From: Plasmodiophora brassicae
Taxonomy: Eukaryota; Endomyxa; Phytomyxea; Plasmodiophorida; Plasmodiophoridae
Length of the DNA: 64,000 nucleotides
Assembly (NCBI GenBank): GCA_039704465.1
Contig: JASFAU010000015.1
Span: 744,001 to 808,000, forward strand
Direction of reading: 5' to 3'
Part shown: positions 32,992 to 46,211 of the stretch, piece after piece
Layout of the letters: each line of letters begins with the position of its first letter
Numbering within the stretch: the stretch's first letter is position 1
Notes under the pieces: generated by a model
Seen by the model: only the letters and a program-made list of their open reading frames with translations
Databases searched by the model: none
Told to the model about the DNA's origin: nothing
Made by a program: the position numbers and the translations under genes

Positions 32992-35900
32992 ATGGCCGAC
33001 GTAGTGCACCATGATCACGTCGCCGTCGAGGTGGGCGCCGCCCCTGCCCAGCGAGACGGGAAGGGCCCTGCAGGGCCCGTCCCGGTCAGCTACAAGGTAC
33101 GGCCGACACGTCTACCGCATCGTCCTTGCCACAGCTAACGGGGGAGGTGTATCCGGCGCCTACTCAGCAACTGTTCCGGTACAGCACGACGTTCGACCGG
33201 CTGTTGCTGGCGTTCGGCGTCACGAACGCTTGCGTTGCCGGGGCGGCGTACCCGTACATGACGGTCGTGTTCGGCGACATCCTCAACACGCTGGCCGTGT
33301 GGCAGGCGACCGAAGGGCGCCATACTGTCGCCCAGGCCGACAACCTCGCCCAGGAGACGGCGGACAAGACCCTGTACTTCCTCTACCTAGGAGGTATACG
33401 TCGGGGGCCGCCCTCCGATTCCACATTGCCGGTTGCTGATCGTCGGCCGCGTACAGCGCTGACGTTCGTCTGCACGTACTTCTACATGGCGCCGTTCGTC
33501 TACGCCAGCGAACGGCAGGCGCACGAGGCGCGTCAGCGGTACCTGAAGGGCATCCTCCGCCAGGACATTGCCTGGTTCGACAAGGTCGGCGCCGGCGAGG
33601 TCGCCACCCGCATCACGACGGACACGCTGCTGATCCAGGACGCCATCGGCGACAAGGTCCCGCTCTGCGTCTCGCAGGTCGCCACGTTCGTGTCCGGGTT
33701 CGGTAAGGGAACCCCCCACACACACACACGTTGGCGTTGACGCGCTGAACCGTGTGCCGCTGTTAGTCATCGCGTTCGTCAAATCGTGGAAGCTGACGCT
33801 CATCCTGATGACGGTACGTGCTGTGTGCCAACGCACCGCCGGGCGCCTGATCGTTTGGTGGTGCGAACAGGTCATCCCGTTCGTCGTTGTCAGCGCCGGC
33901 GTCATGAACGTGTTGGCCGGGCGCCTGCAGGTGCGCATCCTGGCGCTGTACTCGTCGGCCGGGTCGACCGCCGAGGAGACGATCGCCGCCGTGCGAACCG
34001 TCGCCGCGTTCGGCGCCCAGGCGCGCATGTCGACCCGGTACGGATCGCTGATCCAGGCGGCGCGCGCCCAGGGCATCAGGAAGGCGACGGCCATCGGCGT
34101 CGGCCTCGGCGTCATGTACTTCCTCGTGTACTGCTGCTACTCGCTGGCGTTCTACTACGGGTACATCCTGCTGGACAACCACGAGACCGATGCCGGTGCG
34201 GTGCGGGGGTGCTCCAGCGCTGTGCTGTCAGCTGACCCAGCGACGTACATAGGCAAAGTCGTCAACGTGTTCTTCTCCGTCATCATCGGGGCGTTCGCGC
34301 TCGGGCACATCGCCCCCGACCTGCAGGCGTTCGCCCTGGGCAGGAGCGCCGGCGCCAAGCTGTTCGAGACGATCGACCGCGTCCCGCCGATCGACTCGTG
34401 CGGCCGGGCCGCCCGCCCGATCGGCACGAGCGGGTTCCTCGGGCGTATCGCCCTGCGCGACGTCACGTTCCGGTACCCGGCGCGCCCCGACGTCCCCGTC
34501 CTGAACGGCGTGTCGCTGACGATTGAACCGGGGACGACGGTCGCCCTGGTCGGCCCGTCCGGATCGGGTCCGCTCTGTCCCCCTGGGCCAAGGACGATGA
34601 TCTGACGCACGCACGCCCCCACAGGCAAGTCGACCATCGTGCAACTCGTCGAGCGGTTCTACGACCCGGTCGAGGGCAGCGTCGAGGTCGATGGCATCCC
34701 GATGACCGAGCTGGACCTGGCGTCGCTGCGCCGGCACGTCGGGCTCGTCGCCCAGGAACCCGTCCTGTTCGGTGGGGAGAGAGCGCGCGCGCGCCTGTGT
34801 GCACCGGTGTGTGCCCGCGCCTGACGTGACCCGCGCAGAGGGGACCGTCTCGCAGAACGTGGCCATGGGCCTGCTCGGCACCGAGCTGGAGGGCGCCGCC
34901 GGCGACCACCTCCAGGGGCTGATCGTCGACGCGTGCCAGCAGGCGAACGCGCACGACTTCATCACGAGGCTGCCGGACGGGTACGCGACGAGCGTCGGCG
35001 AGCGAGGCGCGCTGCTGTCCGGCGGGCAGAAGCAGCGGATCGCGATCGCCAGGGCCATCATCAAGAACCCGCAGGTCCTGCTGCTGGACGAGGCGACGTC
35101 GGCGCTGGACAGCGCGTCCGAGAGCGTCGTCCAGGACGCGCTGGACCGCGTGTCCCGGTCGCGCACGACGATCACGATCGCGCACCGCCTCGCCACGATC
35201 CGCAACGCCGACAGCATCGTCGTCCTGGACCGGGGCCGCATCGTCGAGCAGGGGCGGCACGCCGACCTGATCGCGCGCGGCGGCCCCTACTTCCACCTCG
35301 TCGAGGCGCAGCGCCTGCGGAACGCCCAGGACGATCATCAGGTGCCACCGCCACGACCGGCGGCGCCTGGGTCGCCGTCTGGCAACGACGACGAGGAATC
35401 GACGCATCCGGCGTCGGCGTCGTCGTCGCCGTCCAGCATCGTGCAGCAGGCCGATGGCGACGGCAAACGGGCGCCGCTGTCGTCCTGGGCCGTCTTCAAG
35501 TACATCATGCGGCTTAACGCCCCCGAGCGGCGGTACATGATCGTCGGCACGCTCGCCGCCGTCGCGTCTGGCATGGTGCACCCGGTGTTCGCCATCATGT
35601 ACGTCCGCCGGCGGTCGATTGGGCGAAGCCCTGATCGCGCGCGCGCCTCGTCAGATTCAGCAGCGTGATCGAGACGTTCGCCGAGGTGGGCCCGGCGCTG
35701 GCCCGCGACTCCAAGCTGTGGTCCCTCTGCTTCCTGCTGCTGGCCGCCGGCGTGTTCCTGGCCTGCGTCGTCCAGAACGCCATGTTCGGGTACGCGAGCG
35801 AGAACCTGACCGAGCGCATCCGGCGGCGCGTGTTCGCCGCCGTCCTGCGCCAGGACATGGCGTTCTTCGACCGGGCGGCGAACACGACCGGGGCGCTGAC

Positions 35901-37709
35901 CGCCAACCTGTCCAGCGACGCGCAGCGTGTGCAGGGCGCGTCCGGGTCGACGATGGCGACGCTGCTGCGGGTGTCGACGACGCTGGTCGGCGGCATCGTC
36001 GTCTCGCTGGTCTACGGGTGGAAGCTGGCGCTCGTCGCCACCGCCTGCCTGCCGCTCCTGCTGCTGGCCAACTACTTCCGCCACCGGATCATCACGTACT
36101 TCGCCGACCGGACCAGGGCGACCTACGAGCGCTCGTCGCAGGTCGCCTGCGAGGCCGTCGCCGGCATCCGCACGGTCCAGTCGCTCTGCGCCGAGGCGCA
36201 CGTCCACCGGCAGTACGAGGCGGTGCTGCGGCCCGCCCTGCGCGACGGCTACCGGAACGCCCGGCTCAACACGCTCCTGTACGCGTTCACGCAGTCGGTC
36301 AGCTTCGTCATCATCGCCCTGATCTTCTGGTGGGTGCGCCGCTCCGCCGCCTGGCCCCCGCGCCCAAAAACCCGCCGCCGGGCCGTGATGCAGTCGCGCG
36401 GTTTTTCTGGCGCGGCCGGCGCTGAGGGGCCGGGCCGGGCCAGCTCATGGACAGCTGCTGCTGACGCGTGCGCGTCGCCGCCTGCAGGTACGGCGGCCGC
36501 CTGATCGCCTACGAGGGCTACAGCATCAAGCAGCTGTACACCGTCTTCGTCGTAGGGACATGCACCCGTCGACGACGTGTCGCTGATATCGTTGTGTGTG
36601 TGTGCGTGCGTGCGCGCCGCAGGCGATCGTGTTCGGCGCGATGAGCGTCGGGCGCATCTTCTCCAGCACGCCGGACCTGGCGAAGGCGAAGGACGCGGGC
36701 GCGTCGATCATCCGGCTGCTGGAGGCGGCGCCGGCGATCGAGGGCGCCGGCGGGGAGCGCCTCGACGGGCAGCGCGTGGCCGGCGACGTTGAGTTCCGCG
36801 ACGCACGCTTCCATTACCCGACGCGCCCGGGCGTCCCGGTCCTGCGCGGCGTCAGCATCCGGGCGGCGCCCGGGCAGTTCGTCGCCCTCGTCGGGCCGAG
36901 TCTCTGCCGTCGAGACAGCGCGCGCTCGCCGTCATCGCTGACGTCCGGTTCGCCGCAGGTGGATGCGGGAAGAGCACGATGATCGGGCTGCTGGAGCGCT
37001 TCTACGCGCTGACGGGCGGCGCGATCCTGCTCGACGGGCGCCCGATCGACGCGGTCGACGTCGGGTCGTACCGCGACGTGATCGGGGTCGTGTCGCAGGA
37101 GCCGAACCTGTTCGGCATGACGATCCAAGACAACATCGCCCTGGGCTGCGCCGGCCCCGTCACCGACGAACAGGTCGAGGGCGCCGCCACGCAGGCCAAC
37201 GCCCACGACTTCATCATGTCGCTGCCGGACGGGTACCAGACAGCGGTCGGGACGAAGGGCGCCCAGCTGTCCGGCGGGCAGAAACAGGTCCGCCCATCAT
37301 CGATCTGCTGCGGCGGGCGCCACCTGACGGGCGCCCCCGTAGAGGATCGCCATTGCCCGCGCCCTGATCCGCCAGCCCAAACTCCTGCTGCTGGATGAGG
37401 CGACGTACGGCAGGGGGGCTATCGCGCCGATGTTGTCGTTCGCGCGCGGGGGGTATTCAATGCATGTGACACAGGTCGGCGCTGGACGCCACGTCCGAGC
37501 GGGTCGTGCAGGACGCCCTGGACCGGGCGGCGAAAGGGCGCACCACGATCGCCGTGGCGCACCGCCTGAGCACGATCCAGAACGCCGACGTGATCTACGT
37601 GCTCAAGGACGGCGCCGTCCACGAACAGGGCACGCACAAGCAGCTGCTCGACAAGGGCGGCCTGTACCGCGAACTCGTCGCCCAGCAGGACCTGCACGCG
37701 CCCCGCTGA
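32992..37709 (+). CDS. Full-length ABCB-type (P-glycoprotein-like) ABC transporter
   Basis: About 15 exons and 1,200 residues in the order TMD-NBD-TMD-NBD. The N-terminus after splicing reads [20 protein letters not shown], as in ABCB proteins. NBD1: Walker A GPSGSGKST, signature [15 protein letters not shown], Walker [14 protein letters not shown]-loop IAHRLAT. NBD2: Walker A GPSGCGKST, signature [15 protein letters not shown] (restored across an intron), Walker [14 protein letters not shown]-loop VAHRLST. All ATPase residues are present in both halves. Each Walker A is interrupted by an intron. The linker is Ser/Asp-rich. The likely role is ATP-driven efflux of hydrophobic compounds at the plasma membrane. 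The intron at about 36332-36490 is unusually long (about 160 nt). Confidence 0.93.
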
Positions 37710-37951
37710 CAGACCGGTAGACGTCTTCTGTTATTGATATATACCGCCCCCCGCCCCGTCTGCCGAAACGCGCCTGCGCATGTGACGAGGATCGCCGCGC
37801 GGTTGACATCCGCAAAACAGTACAAACACGTCGGAGACCGCCGCAAGGTCGGCTCCTGTCGGACGGGTGCCAAATATAGGCACGCACGTGGGCAGTCACG
37901 GGCACTTTCGGGACCCGCCGCCCAGACAACAACAACAGCAACAGGGCCCTC

Positions 37952-39046
37952 ATGACGTCGGTGGAGATCGGCGTCGACGGCGTTGTGGCCGGATTGCTGA
38001 GCGCGTCGGCGCGCGCGATGCGCGTGCTGCTGGGCGGCGGTGGTGGCGATGCCGGTCGTCCGGGACCGGGCGCCGGCGACCGTCGTCGGCCAGGGCAGCA
38101 CGTGATCGTGCTGATCCATGGCCTGCACGGCGCCGCCGGCGACCTGGCGTACATGGCCGGCGTCCTGCGTCAGCGTTGCGTCGACGACGACGACGGCGTG
38201 CGCGTCCTGCTGCCGACCTGCAACGAGGGGCGCACGCACGACGGCATCGAGGCGGGCGCCGCCCGGCTCCTCCAGTGGCTGCTGCCCGAGCTGGCGTCCG
38301 CCAGGTACCTGTCGGTCATCGGGCACAGCCTGGGCGGCCTGTACGCGCGCTGCCTGATCGGCATGCTGGCCGACCGGCACGTCATCCCAGACCGGGTCAC
38401 GCCCGTCGCCTACGTGACGTTCGCGACGCCGCACCTGGGCTCCAGGCAGCACCGGCACCTGCTGGGCACCTGGGCGCCCTCGTGGGCGTCCGCGTCGCTG
38501 TTCGGCACGACCGGCCGCCAGCTGATGCTGGACGACGACGACGCCGGGCCGCCGCTGCTGGTCCGCCTGGCCAGGCCCCCGTTCATCACGGGCCTGGCCC
38601 TGTTCCAGAAGCGGGTCGCGTACGGCAACGTGCACGGCGACGGCATCGTGCACTACGCGACGTCGACGGTGCGCAGGTACAACCCGTTCGACGGAGCGGC
38701 GCCGGCGGCCCCGTGGGTCGTCGTCGAGGACAAGCACGACAACGGGGACCGGCGCCCGAGGAACGCCCACGTCAACGAGATGGTCGGCAACCTGGAGCGA
38801 CTCGACTGGCAGCGCCTGGCCGTACGCCCCGGGCGCAGCCTGTTCGCCCACGTCGACATCGTCGTCGTGCTGGAGGCGTTCTCCGCCCCGTACGGCCGCC
38901 CCATTGTCGGCGACGTCGCCGAGCGCGTCATTGGCGCCCTGCACGACCAGCTGCTGCTGCACCCGGCGCCGTCGTCGTCGCTGCTCGTCCGCATGGTCGA
39001 CGACGTGCTGTTCGGGTCGGACGATGCGGACCGCCCTGCACGCTGA
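37952..39046 (+). CDS. DUF676/ROG1-type serine lipase or esterase
   Basis: One exon of 364 residues. The alpha/beta-hydrolase start HVIVLIHGLHGAAGDL carries the oxyanion HG motif. The nucleophile elbow is VIGHSLGGLYAR (GxSxG, Ser near residue 130), followed by VTFATPHLGS, which is typical of the DUF676 (FAM135/ROG1) family. A late HVDIVV is a candidate for the catalytic His region. These enzymes hydrolyse acylglycerols or lysolipids. No signal peptide or transmembrane span is evident. It follows the ABC transporter on the same strand at 242 bp. Confidence 0.88.
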   Translation: MTSVEIGVDGVVAGLLSASARAMRVLLGGGGGDAGRPGPGAGDRRRPGQHVIVLIHGLHGAAGDLAYMAGVLRQRCVDDDDGVRVLLPTCNEGRTHDGIEAGAARLLQWLLPELASARYLSVIGHSLGGLYARCLIGMLADRHVIPDRVTPVAYVTFATPHLGSRQHRHLLGTWAPSWASASLFGTTGRQLMLDDDDAGPPLLVRLARPPFITGLALFQKRVAYGNVHGDGIVHYATSTVRRYNPFDGAAPAAPWVVVEDKHDNGDRRPRNAHVNEMVGNLERLDWQRLAVRPGRSLFAHVDIVVVLEAFSAPYGRPIVGDVAERVIGALHDQLLLHPAPSSSLLVRMVDDVLFGSDDADRPAR

Positions 39047-39286
39047 ATGTTCGTCGGGACCTCCACGCCGCGCCTGCCTGCTCCGGCTCTGCCCCGTTGT
39101 GTGTTCGTGCGCGCCAGACATGTCACCGTCTGGCCGGGCAGCGAACTCTGCCTTGCGTCTAACCAATAAAAGGAGGTGGGCGCCCCCCCGGTCGACTGCT
39201 ACAGGCGCAGGCCCATTGAACACCCGGACGACGATGTCGTGTATGTTATGCTGAGGGCGATCGCCAGGCAGAGGTGTTGCCGCTGC

Positions 39287-42200
39287 CTAGAACCCGTGGG
39301 CGCCGTACCCGCCGCCGCCGAGCTGGTGGTGGCCGGCGTAGCCCAGGGGCGGCGCCGGCCCGCTGTTCATCATGGGGGGCGGGCCGGCCCCCGGGTACAT
39401 CATCGGGTTGGCCATGCCGGGCATGGGCGGCGGCATGATGGCCAGCGGCGCCTGGATCGACGGGCCCAGGTTCGGGATGCCGACGAACTGCGCCGCTTTG
39501 GCGCTGTCCGCCTCCTGCTTCTTCTTCTCCTCGGTCTCGGCCTCCTTGGCCGCCTGCGTCTGCGCCTCGAACTTGCCCAGAATCGACTGGAGCGTGTCGT
39601 CGTACTCGCGGAACGTCTGGATCATGAACGGCATGACGTTGTCGATGATGTTGTTCCGCCAGGCCAGTTCGAGGACGACGTCGGCGCGAATCTCCGCGTA
39701 ACAGGCGTACAGCATCGCCTAGGGCCGCCGCGTGGTGTCAGGCCGGTATGCACAAACGCGGCATCGTCAATGGTTACCGTGAAACAGGCCATCTCCTTCT
39801 CCTCGACGAAGAACCGGATGAGCTCCTCGGCGATGGCGGTGTCCTTCGACACCGACGCCGTCGAGATGACGTCCTCGTACAGGACGTCCTTCTTCGAGAT
39901 GTCAATGGCGACCTTGTACCGCTTGTTGATCTTGTACAGGTAGGCGGATATCCGTCGCATCTCGAGCAGGTCGTGATGCTCGAGACGCTGCGCCAGGGCG
40001 ATCTGGTCGAACTGGTCGTAGCTGTCAATGGACTCCCGGAGCGCTTTGTAGTCCTCCGCCTCGACGAACAGGCCGTTGACGGCCTCGTTGACAGCGACAA
40101 TGTTGTCGCGTTGGACGTGTAGCAGGTATTTCAGGACCAGTGGCAACGCCTTCTCGGAGCGGATCAGGTGGACGGCGCGGCTGTGGTCGATCTTTGGGCT
40201 GATCTCGATCAGCAGGTCGTTCAGCAGCAGCGGGTGCTCGCGCAGATAGAACCCAATCGACCGGTAAAACACTGCGTTACGCGGCAGCGTCAGACAACAG
40301 CTACCCAGTATTCGCATGCTGGTTGAGCACCCGACCTTCCGTGTTGGCACATTGGATGATGGTGGCCTTGAACAAATCGTGCTGGAAGCACGCGCCGGAA
40401 TTGTCGATCAGCAGGTCCACGGCATTCTCGTACTGGTCGTAGTGGCTGTACAGGAAGACGGCTTCCGTGAAGTGCAAGTTGGTCAAGCACGCGCCAAGCA
40501 GTGTCGGGATGTTGAGACGGGACCAGAACAGTTTGATGTGCTCCATGAGCTTCTCGCCCTTGTACTTGGCGTACAGCACACCCAGAGTGGTGAAGATACC
40601 CTGGTGTGCACGATCAAGGTTGATGCCTGCGCCGCGCGTCAGCCGAAACGAAAGCATGTAAATGGTGCAACGCGAGAACCTTGCTCCAGAAGGGCGATAA
40701 TGTGCTCGAAGTGGCAACCGAGTTCGTAGTGCTGAACGAGATCGCTGAGGTGGTCCATGAAGACAATGATGTGAACACCGCAGGCCTGGGCGAGCCTGAA
40801 CTCGTGCGCGTCAACGCAGGCATAGCAGACTGCTTTCCAGGTCGGTATAGAGTTCGCCTTGCGAGCGGCGTCAACCGCTTGCTGGAACTCGTGCAAATGC
40901 ACGTAGCATAGCGCCAGCTTGGCATAGTTGTTCAAGTGCGCGTACAGAATACGCGCCGGTTCGTAAAGGCCTGGTCACACAAATGACTCTATGGACCCGG
41001 CAGAAGCAATGACGGATGCACCTTCGCTAAACAGTCGGTCGCCAATCAGCTCGACCTTGGCAATGTTGGGGGTGGCCAGGAAGTCCTCCAGGTCGGACAG
41101 GTCGCCAACGTGGGCGATAGCATACAGCAGTTCATTGTCGAGCGTGGCCTCACCTGCCGATTCGAAAACGTTAGAATGCATCCGGAGGTAGAGGATTGTC
41201 ATAACTTACGCAGCTTGGTTCGCGCCATCTTGAGGAACGTGATCAGCTCAGCCCACAGACCGTCCTTGGCCGCGGCGGTGATGACGTCTTCATAGGCAGT
41301 GGGGTCGGACGCCTTGAGGAACGCGGCGATGGCTTCCTTGGTACGATTGTGCTCAAGCAGCGACCGCCCCAGGATCGACCAGACAGGTGGCTTGTCCCAG
41401 TACGCAGCAAACTCAACGGCACGCTCGACCGATACAATGTTGTCGAGCAGGACGCGGATGGCCTCCTCGCCGAGGTTGAACTTCTTGTAGATGAAAAACG
41501 CTTCCTCGTACATCTTGTACTGATCGGAGATCGCGATCCGGGCAATGTCAGGCCCATCGTAGTTGTCCATGCGATTAAGGTAATCCGAAACGCGTGCCGG
41601 ATCCGCTTTGATCGCCGTCAGAATGAGCAGATTCTGCAGGTTGCGGTTCGTGTGAAATTCGCTGTCTGCAGGGCCGTGCAAAACGATTCGCTCGAGCAGC
41701 TCAATCAGTTCCTTTGGCAGGTCGGCCGCCATGAACGCCTTGACGGTAGCAGATACTTCTTCCGGAATACGAGATTCAGGAAGAGCAGTCGCGACAACCT
41801 GGTCGATCAGCGCCCGCCGATGCTCATTGGAAGGTGCCAGGGCCATCTCCCACAGAGCTGCGTCCTGGCGCTCAACGAGGTACCGAGACAGGTCCTTGTA
41901 GAACCCGTGCTTGTTCGAGACGGCAAGCAGTTCCGCATCGCACGGGCCACGAGCCCGGCTGTACGCCAGAAACGACAGGTGCGGATCCCGGCTCTCGCAG
42001 AACTGACCAAGAACCTGGAACAGCACACAAATCAGATATTGTTGTCACGTTCAGAACGAGCGGGAGCAGACAGACCTTGCTGTCGTAGTACTCGTTGTTC
42101 AGAAGGAAATGCTTGGGGTTGTTGTTGGTTTCGACGTAGATCTTCCCGAGCGCGTTGTGAAGTGCAACATCGGTGGATCCTTCTTGACGACGGGCTTCCA

Positions 42201-45200
42201 ACCATGGCAAAAGCAGGCGCAGGCGGTTCCGCTTGCCAACTTCCTCGCACAGGGCATCAATGGGACAAGCGGGCGGGCGCACACCGTTAACCAAGTCTCG
42301 GATTCGGTTGTCTTCACACGACAGATCGAGTAGTGCCCCGATCACCTTCGGGGTCGACGCGCTGTTCATCTTGGTGCAATAGGCTTCCAGGAACGGGAAC
42401 ATGTTCTTGGCGAACAAATAACGCGTCAGTTCGTCGACGAAGTCGTGACGATCGCAGACGTGGATGAGCGGTCGCGGATCTTGTAGCTCTTGCGATATCA
42501 GGTAGTCCTTGACCTGGTTTGGATCATAGAAACCGTGATCGCGGCAGATTCGCTCGACTTCTTTGATCTGGTTCAACTTCACGGCAGACTCGATGTACTT
42601 GAAGACAACACTCGGGTCCTCGGAGTAGTTAACGAACGAGCCCAGGTAGTAGAACAGGCCCTGGTAGGAGTCAAAGTCCTCGAACATCTTGACGAGGGCA
42701 TCGGGGGACAACTCCTTCGAATAGGTTTTGGCGACTTCGACGACAAGACGAATGTGCTGGTTCACGTTGAACTTGAGCAGCTCGCGCAGGATGTCGACAC
42801 AGTCCTCAGGGGTGTGCCGCCCAAAGTACGCAATGACAGCGTCCGCAGGAATAAGGTTGGAGTTCAATCCCATCAGCATGACGCGCTTGATATCGCTCAT
42901 GTCGGTGTAGAAGTTCAGGGCGCGCGTGTACAGCTGCGCCCGTTCGCACAGTTGCGCTATCCGAGGTTGGTCAAAGTGCGTCAGCTTGAACTGAGTCGAC
43001 TCCATGATGGCGACGGCAACTTGAGGGTTGTACATCAGGTTGATTTCAAGCAACTTTGTCTGGAGTTCGGCGTCCTCCGGACGATCGCCTCGCGCTTGCA
43101 GCACATCCAGAAGGAAACCAGTGGTCGACTTAGCATCTTGAGAGGCCATGAAAATGTCCACAATTTCATCGACGGAGAGAAGCGGACCGGTATCGTTGGA
43201 AAACAGTTTCTGGGCGAAAGCCAGCGCCTGTTCGCGGTTGATTCGATGGATCTGCTGCAGAAGAAGCTGATAGTTCGGCGTGTAGTTGACGCTCTTCGCG
43301 TACGCGACGATCTTGTCGAATTCGCCCAACTGCAGGAAACACAAGATGGCCTTCTCTGGACAGTTTGCGCGAAGATACACTGAGCACGCAAGTTTGATGT
43401 CGGCCTGACGAAGAAGGTCTCCAAGTTCCTCGCTGAACTCGAGCTTTCCGTCCGTAATCCACCCACGCAGGTGCTCTTTGCCTGCTGGCGCTCCCGATGC
43501 CAGAACTGGTCGTGCAAGTTCAATGGATTCGACGGCATTCAGTTTCCCTATACGGGTGTTAGAGCAAGCCTACGTTAAAGGTTGACTATAAACTGACCTT
43601 TTTGTAACAGCAGCGAGAAATACTGAAGGATAGGCGCTGGCTGACCCTGAACTGGAGGAATACGCTTGAACGCAGCAATCGTTTCATTCGTGCGGAGAAT
43701 GTTCTGCGGAGCTTCGACGGCAATGCGGGCAGCAGCTGCAACTTGGCCAGCAGCCATCAGCTTCTCGAACTGCGCCTTGAAAATGTTGTCGGCTCCTGGC
43801 AGATCATACCTCGCTGCCATACGAACGCCAAGTTCCATGTCCTGACGACGAACAAATGAGCAAAGCGAGAACGCGTCACGTGCATGCCTGCTGTACCTTC
43901 AGGACGCCTGTGACATAGGGAACAATCTTGCTTTCATCTAGGGCGAATAGGACGAGCCGGCCAGTTTGATCGAGGGCAACGATTCCACCCGTCTCCGCAT
44001 GTTGTACCTAACGTTCGCCCTCGTAAGCAACGCGCGTCCATAACGATGGACTGGCGGTTGTTACCGAAGCGAACATCGTGGCCTGGGATATTCTCTTGGC
44101 GAACAGGCACTTGCCAGACTGAATCTCGAACAGGTAGAGGTACCCTGCTTTCGTCAGCATGAACAGCGTCCCGTGCTTCTCATCGCAAATCATTGACACG
44201 GCAAAGTCCTGCGGCAATGTCGATTGAGACGCGATTCTAGGCATCACGTTTGCGAGGCGAAATCGAACCTGCTCAGACTGGAAACGAACATCCGCCATGA
44301 TCTTGAAAACGTTGTCCTTGGGACCACCGACCTCAATGACTGACAGCTTGGGGCCTTGCGGCGAGTTCGTCACGAAGCAGAACAGCGTGGACGGGGCATC
44401 GCGCCCGTCGAGCTTAACGTTGGCGAACGTGCCGGCGTGTGCATCCAACGTGGGCTGCGACACCTTGCGCTCGACGGAGTACAGCTGGAGGACACCAGCG
44501 ACGCCTGGTACGTAGCGCGCGTCAAGTTCCCAGACAGAAACGCGACATCAACCGGTGTACCTCCAGTCGGGCGCGCGGCAAGGCCACCAAGAATGAGCCA
44601 TTTGCCATCCGAAGACGACTTGTAGTTCAAGATCTGAACGGCGCCGTCGTAGGGGGCACGGTCGAAAATTTTATCAGGAGCAGCGTCCCCGCTCATCGAC
44701 CAGTGGTACACCGATCTCTCGGTCACGATCCCAATGGTCCTCTGGTCCACCCTGCAGAACGGTCAGTACCACGCGGACGGACGGCGAGCGCCCCGAACAC
44801 ACCATTTCCAGAACACGACATTCTCTGTCATAGTAGCAACCTTCATTCTCGTCTGCATTTCGAGGTTGTAGATTTGCAGGTTGTTGGCGGCTAAAAAACG
44901 ACCGCGTGTTAGGGCAACAAATGTGCAGGACCGCGAGAGAGGGCGCGCCACGAACCTCTGAATCCGACCACCATCGAGACCGGGTTCATGATCGCCGAGT
45001 CGACCTTGGCCGGCAGTTTCGTCACCTTCTTGGTGACCGTATCTACAATGGCAACCGACGCGAGCCCTTCCTCCAGGATCGAGACGAACTTGTCCGACTC
45101 CATCGCGACATTTTTGAACTTGATGTGCTCCGGGTTGATCCCCAGCTGCGTCACCTGTCGCCGCGCGTCAGGCACTGCGCTGCACGCTCCGTCGCCCCGG

Positions 45201-45249
45201 CACCTACATTGAGCACCTCGGCGAGACGGATCGGGACGACCTCCGCCAT
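39287..45249 (-). CDS. CLTC: Clathrin heavy chain
   Basis: About 14 exons, roughly 1,700 residues. The first exon (45249-45208) encodes MAEVVPIRLAEVLN; the next begins VTQLGINPEHIKFKNVAMES, the classic start of the terminal beta-propeller. Recognisable segments follow in order: DSAIMNPVSMVVG, VYHWSMSGD, STLFCFVTNSPQGPKLSVIE, then the heavy-chain repeats (EELGDLLRQADIKLACSVYL, GDRPEDAELQTKLLEINLMY, LFWSRLNIPTLL). The trimerisation region is intact. The final tail is Pro/Met/Gly-rich and ends GGGGYGAHGF. It forms the triskelion coat of endocytic and Golgi vesicles. Long exons such as 43380-42060 have no introns. It is the best-conserved gene in the window. Confidence 0.97.
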
Positions 45250-45620
45250 CGTCGACCCACGACGCCAACCGACCCGCTACCAAATTGACGTCCGTCCACA
45301 CACAACTCAATCGTTACAGTCGAGCCGAGGGCTACGCACCGACTGGCGCCTGGCCATGTCCTCGATTTTTTTTGCGCTCACCACAAATGTTTTTGGGGGG
45401 CACTGTGTGCCGCGTATGACCCAGCGGCGGGTCTGCCGTGGCCGCACTGCGGCACTGAGCACCAACCGGGCCACGTCACGGCACCTCAACGCCTGCTACG
45501 TACATAGCAAGTGACGTACTGCAGTGCATGGAACGGGGGACACAGACGCGGGCAGCGAGAAGAATATATCGACGATGAATGTAGAGTGAGGGGCGGCGGG
45601 CACCCAGCGATATACAAATA
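45250..45620. other. Spacer between NF-YC and clathrin genes
   Basis: A 371-bp region with a T-run and a G-run (TTTTTTTTGCGC near 45366; TTTTTGGGGGG near 45390). No ORF of quality. It holds the clathrin promoter and the NF-YC 3' end. Confidence 0.45.
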
Positions 45621-46211
45621 TTATTCGGCGAACGGCGGCGGCAGGGTCTGCCTGGCGCCGTTGCAGTCGAGGGGGATGGGGCCGGCGGCCTGGTAGGCCA
45701 TGCGCGGCTCGCCGGACGTGGCGAGCTCGTTTTCCCGGTCCGCCGCCGTCTGCGGGACGATGTCGACCAGGAAATCGAACAGGCTGCAACTCGCTACGGC
45801 AGCAGCAATGTCGCTCCTGTGGTTCAACCTGAGATCAACGGGTGATAGCGTAGGCGAGGCACACACGCCAGCGCTGACTTGTTCAATGTTCGGCGTTTAC
45901 ATCGGCGCGTGTGCTCATACGCCTTTCTGGTGACGTCCTGGATGAAGAGTTCGCAAGCCTTGGAAAACAGGATGGGCACTTCACCACTGATCATCTGCGA
46001 ACGCCCGATCAGACTTTGGCGGACGTCGGCCATGGCGAAAACGGTGGGCGCGTACCGCGACATCCTCGTCGGACTTCATGATCTTCTTGATCCTGGATAC
46101 CGGGAACTGCAGGTTCCTGATGGACATAAAGTCGCGGTCGGTCGGGGCCGCCGACGGCGCCGTCGGCGACGCCGACCGGTCGCCATCGGATTCGCCGTCA
46201 TCCGATGTCAT
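45621..46211 (-). CDS. NFYC: NF-YC-like histone-fold transcription factor subunit
   Basis: Three exons (46211-46056, 45994-45879, 45816-45621), 155 residues. After splicing the histone fold is complete: FPVSRIKKIMKSDEDVAMIS, PILFSKACELFIQDVTRKAY, CKRRTLNKSDIAAAVASCSL and FDFLVDIVPQ. This is the NF-YC/HAP5 signature and differs from DRAP1. NF-YC pairs with NF-YB and NF-YA to bind CCAAT boxes. The KSDIAAAV join, which uses the second of two possible acceptors, matches the family. Only short, uninformative sequence flanks the fold. It is divergent from the MFI-like gene across 199 bp. Confidence 0.93.
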
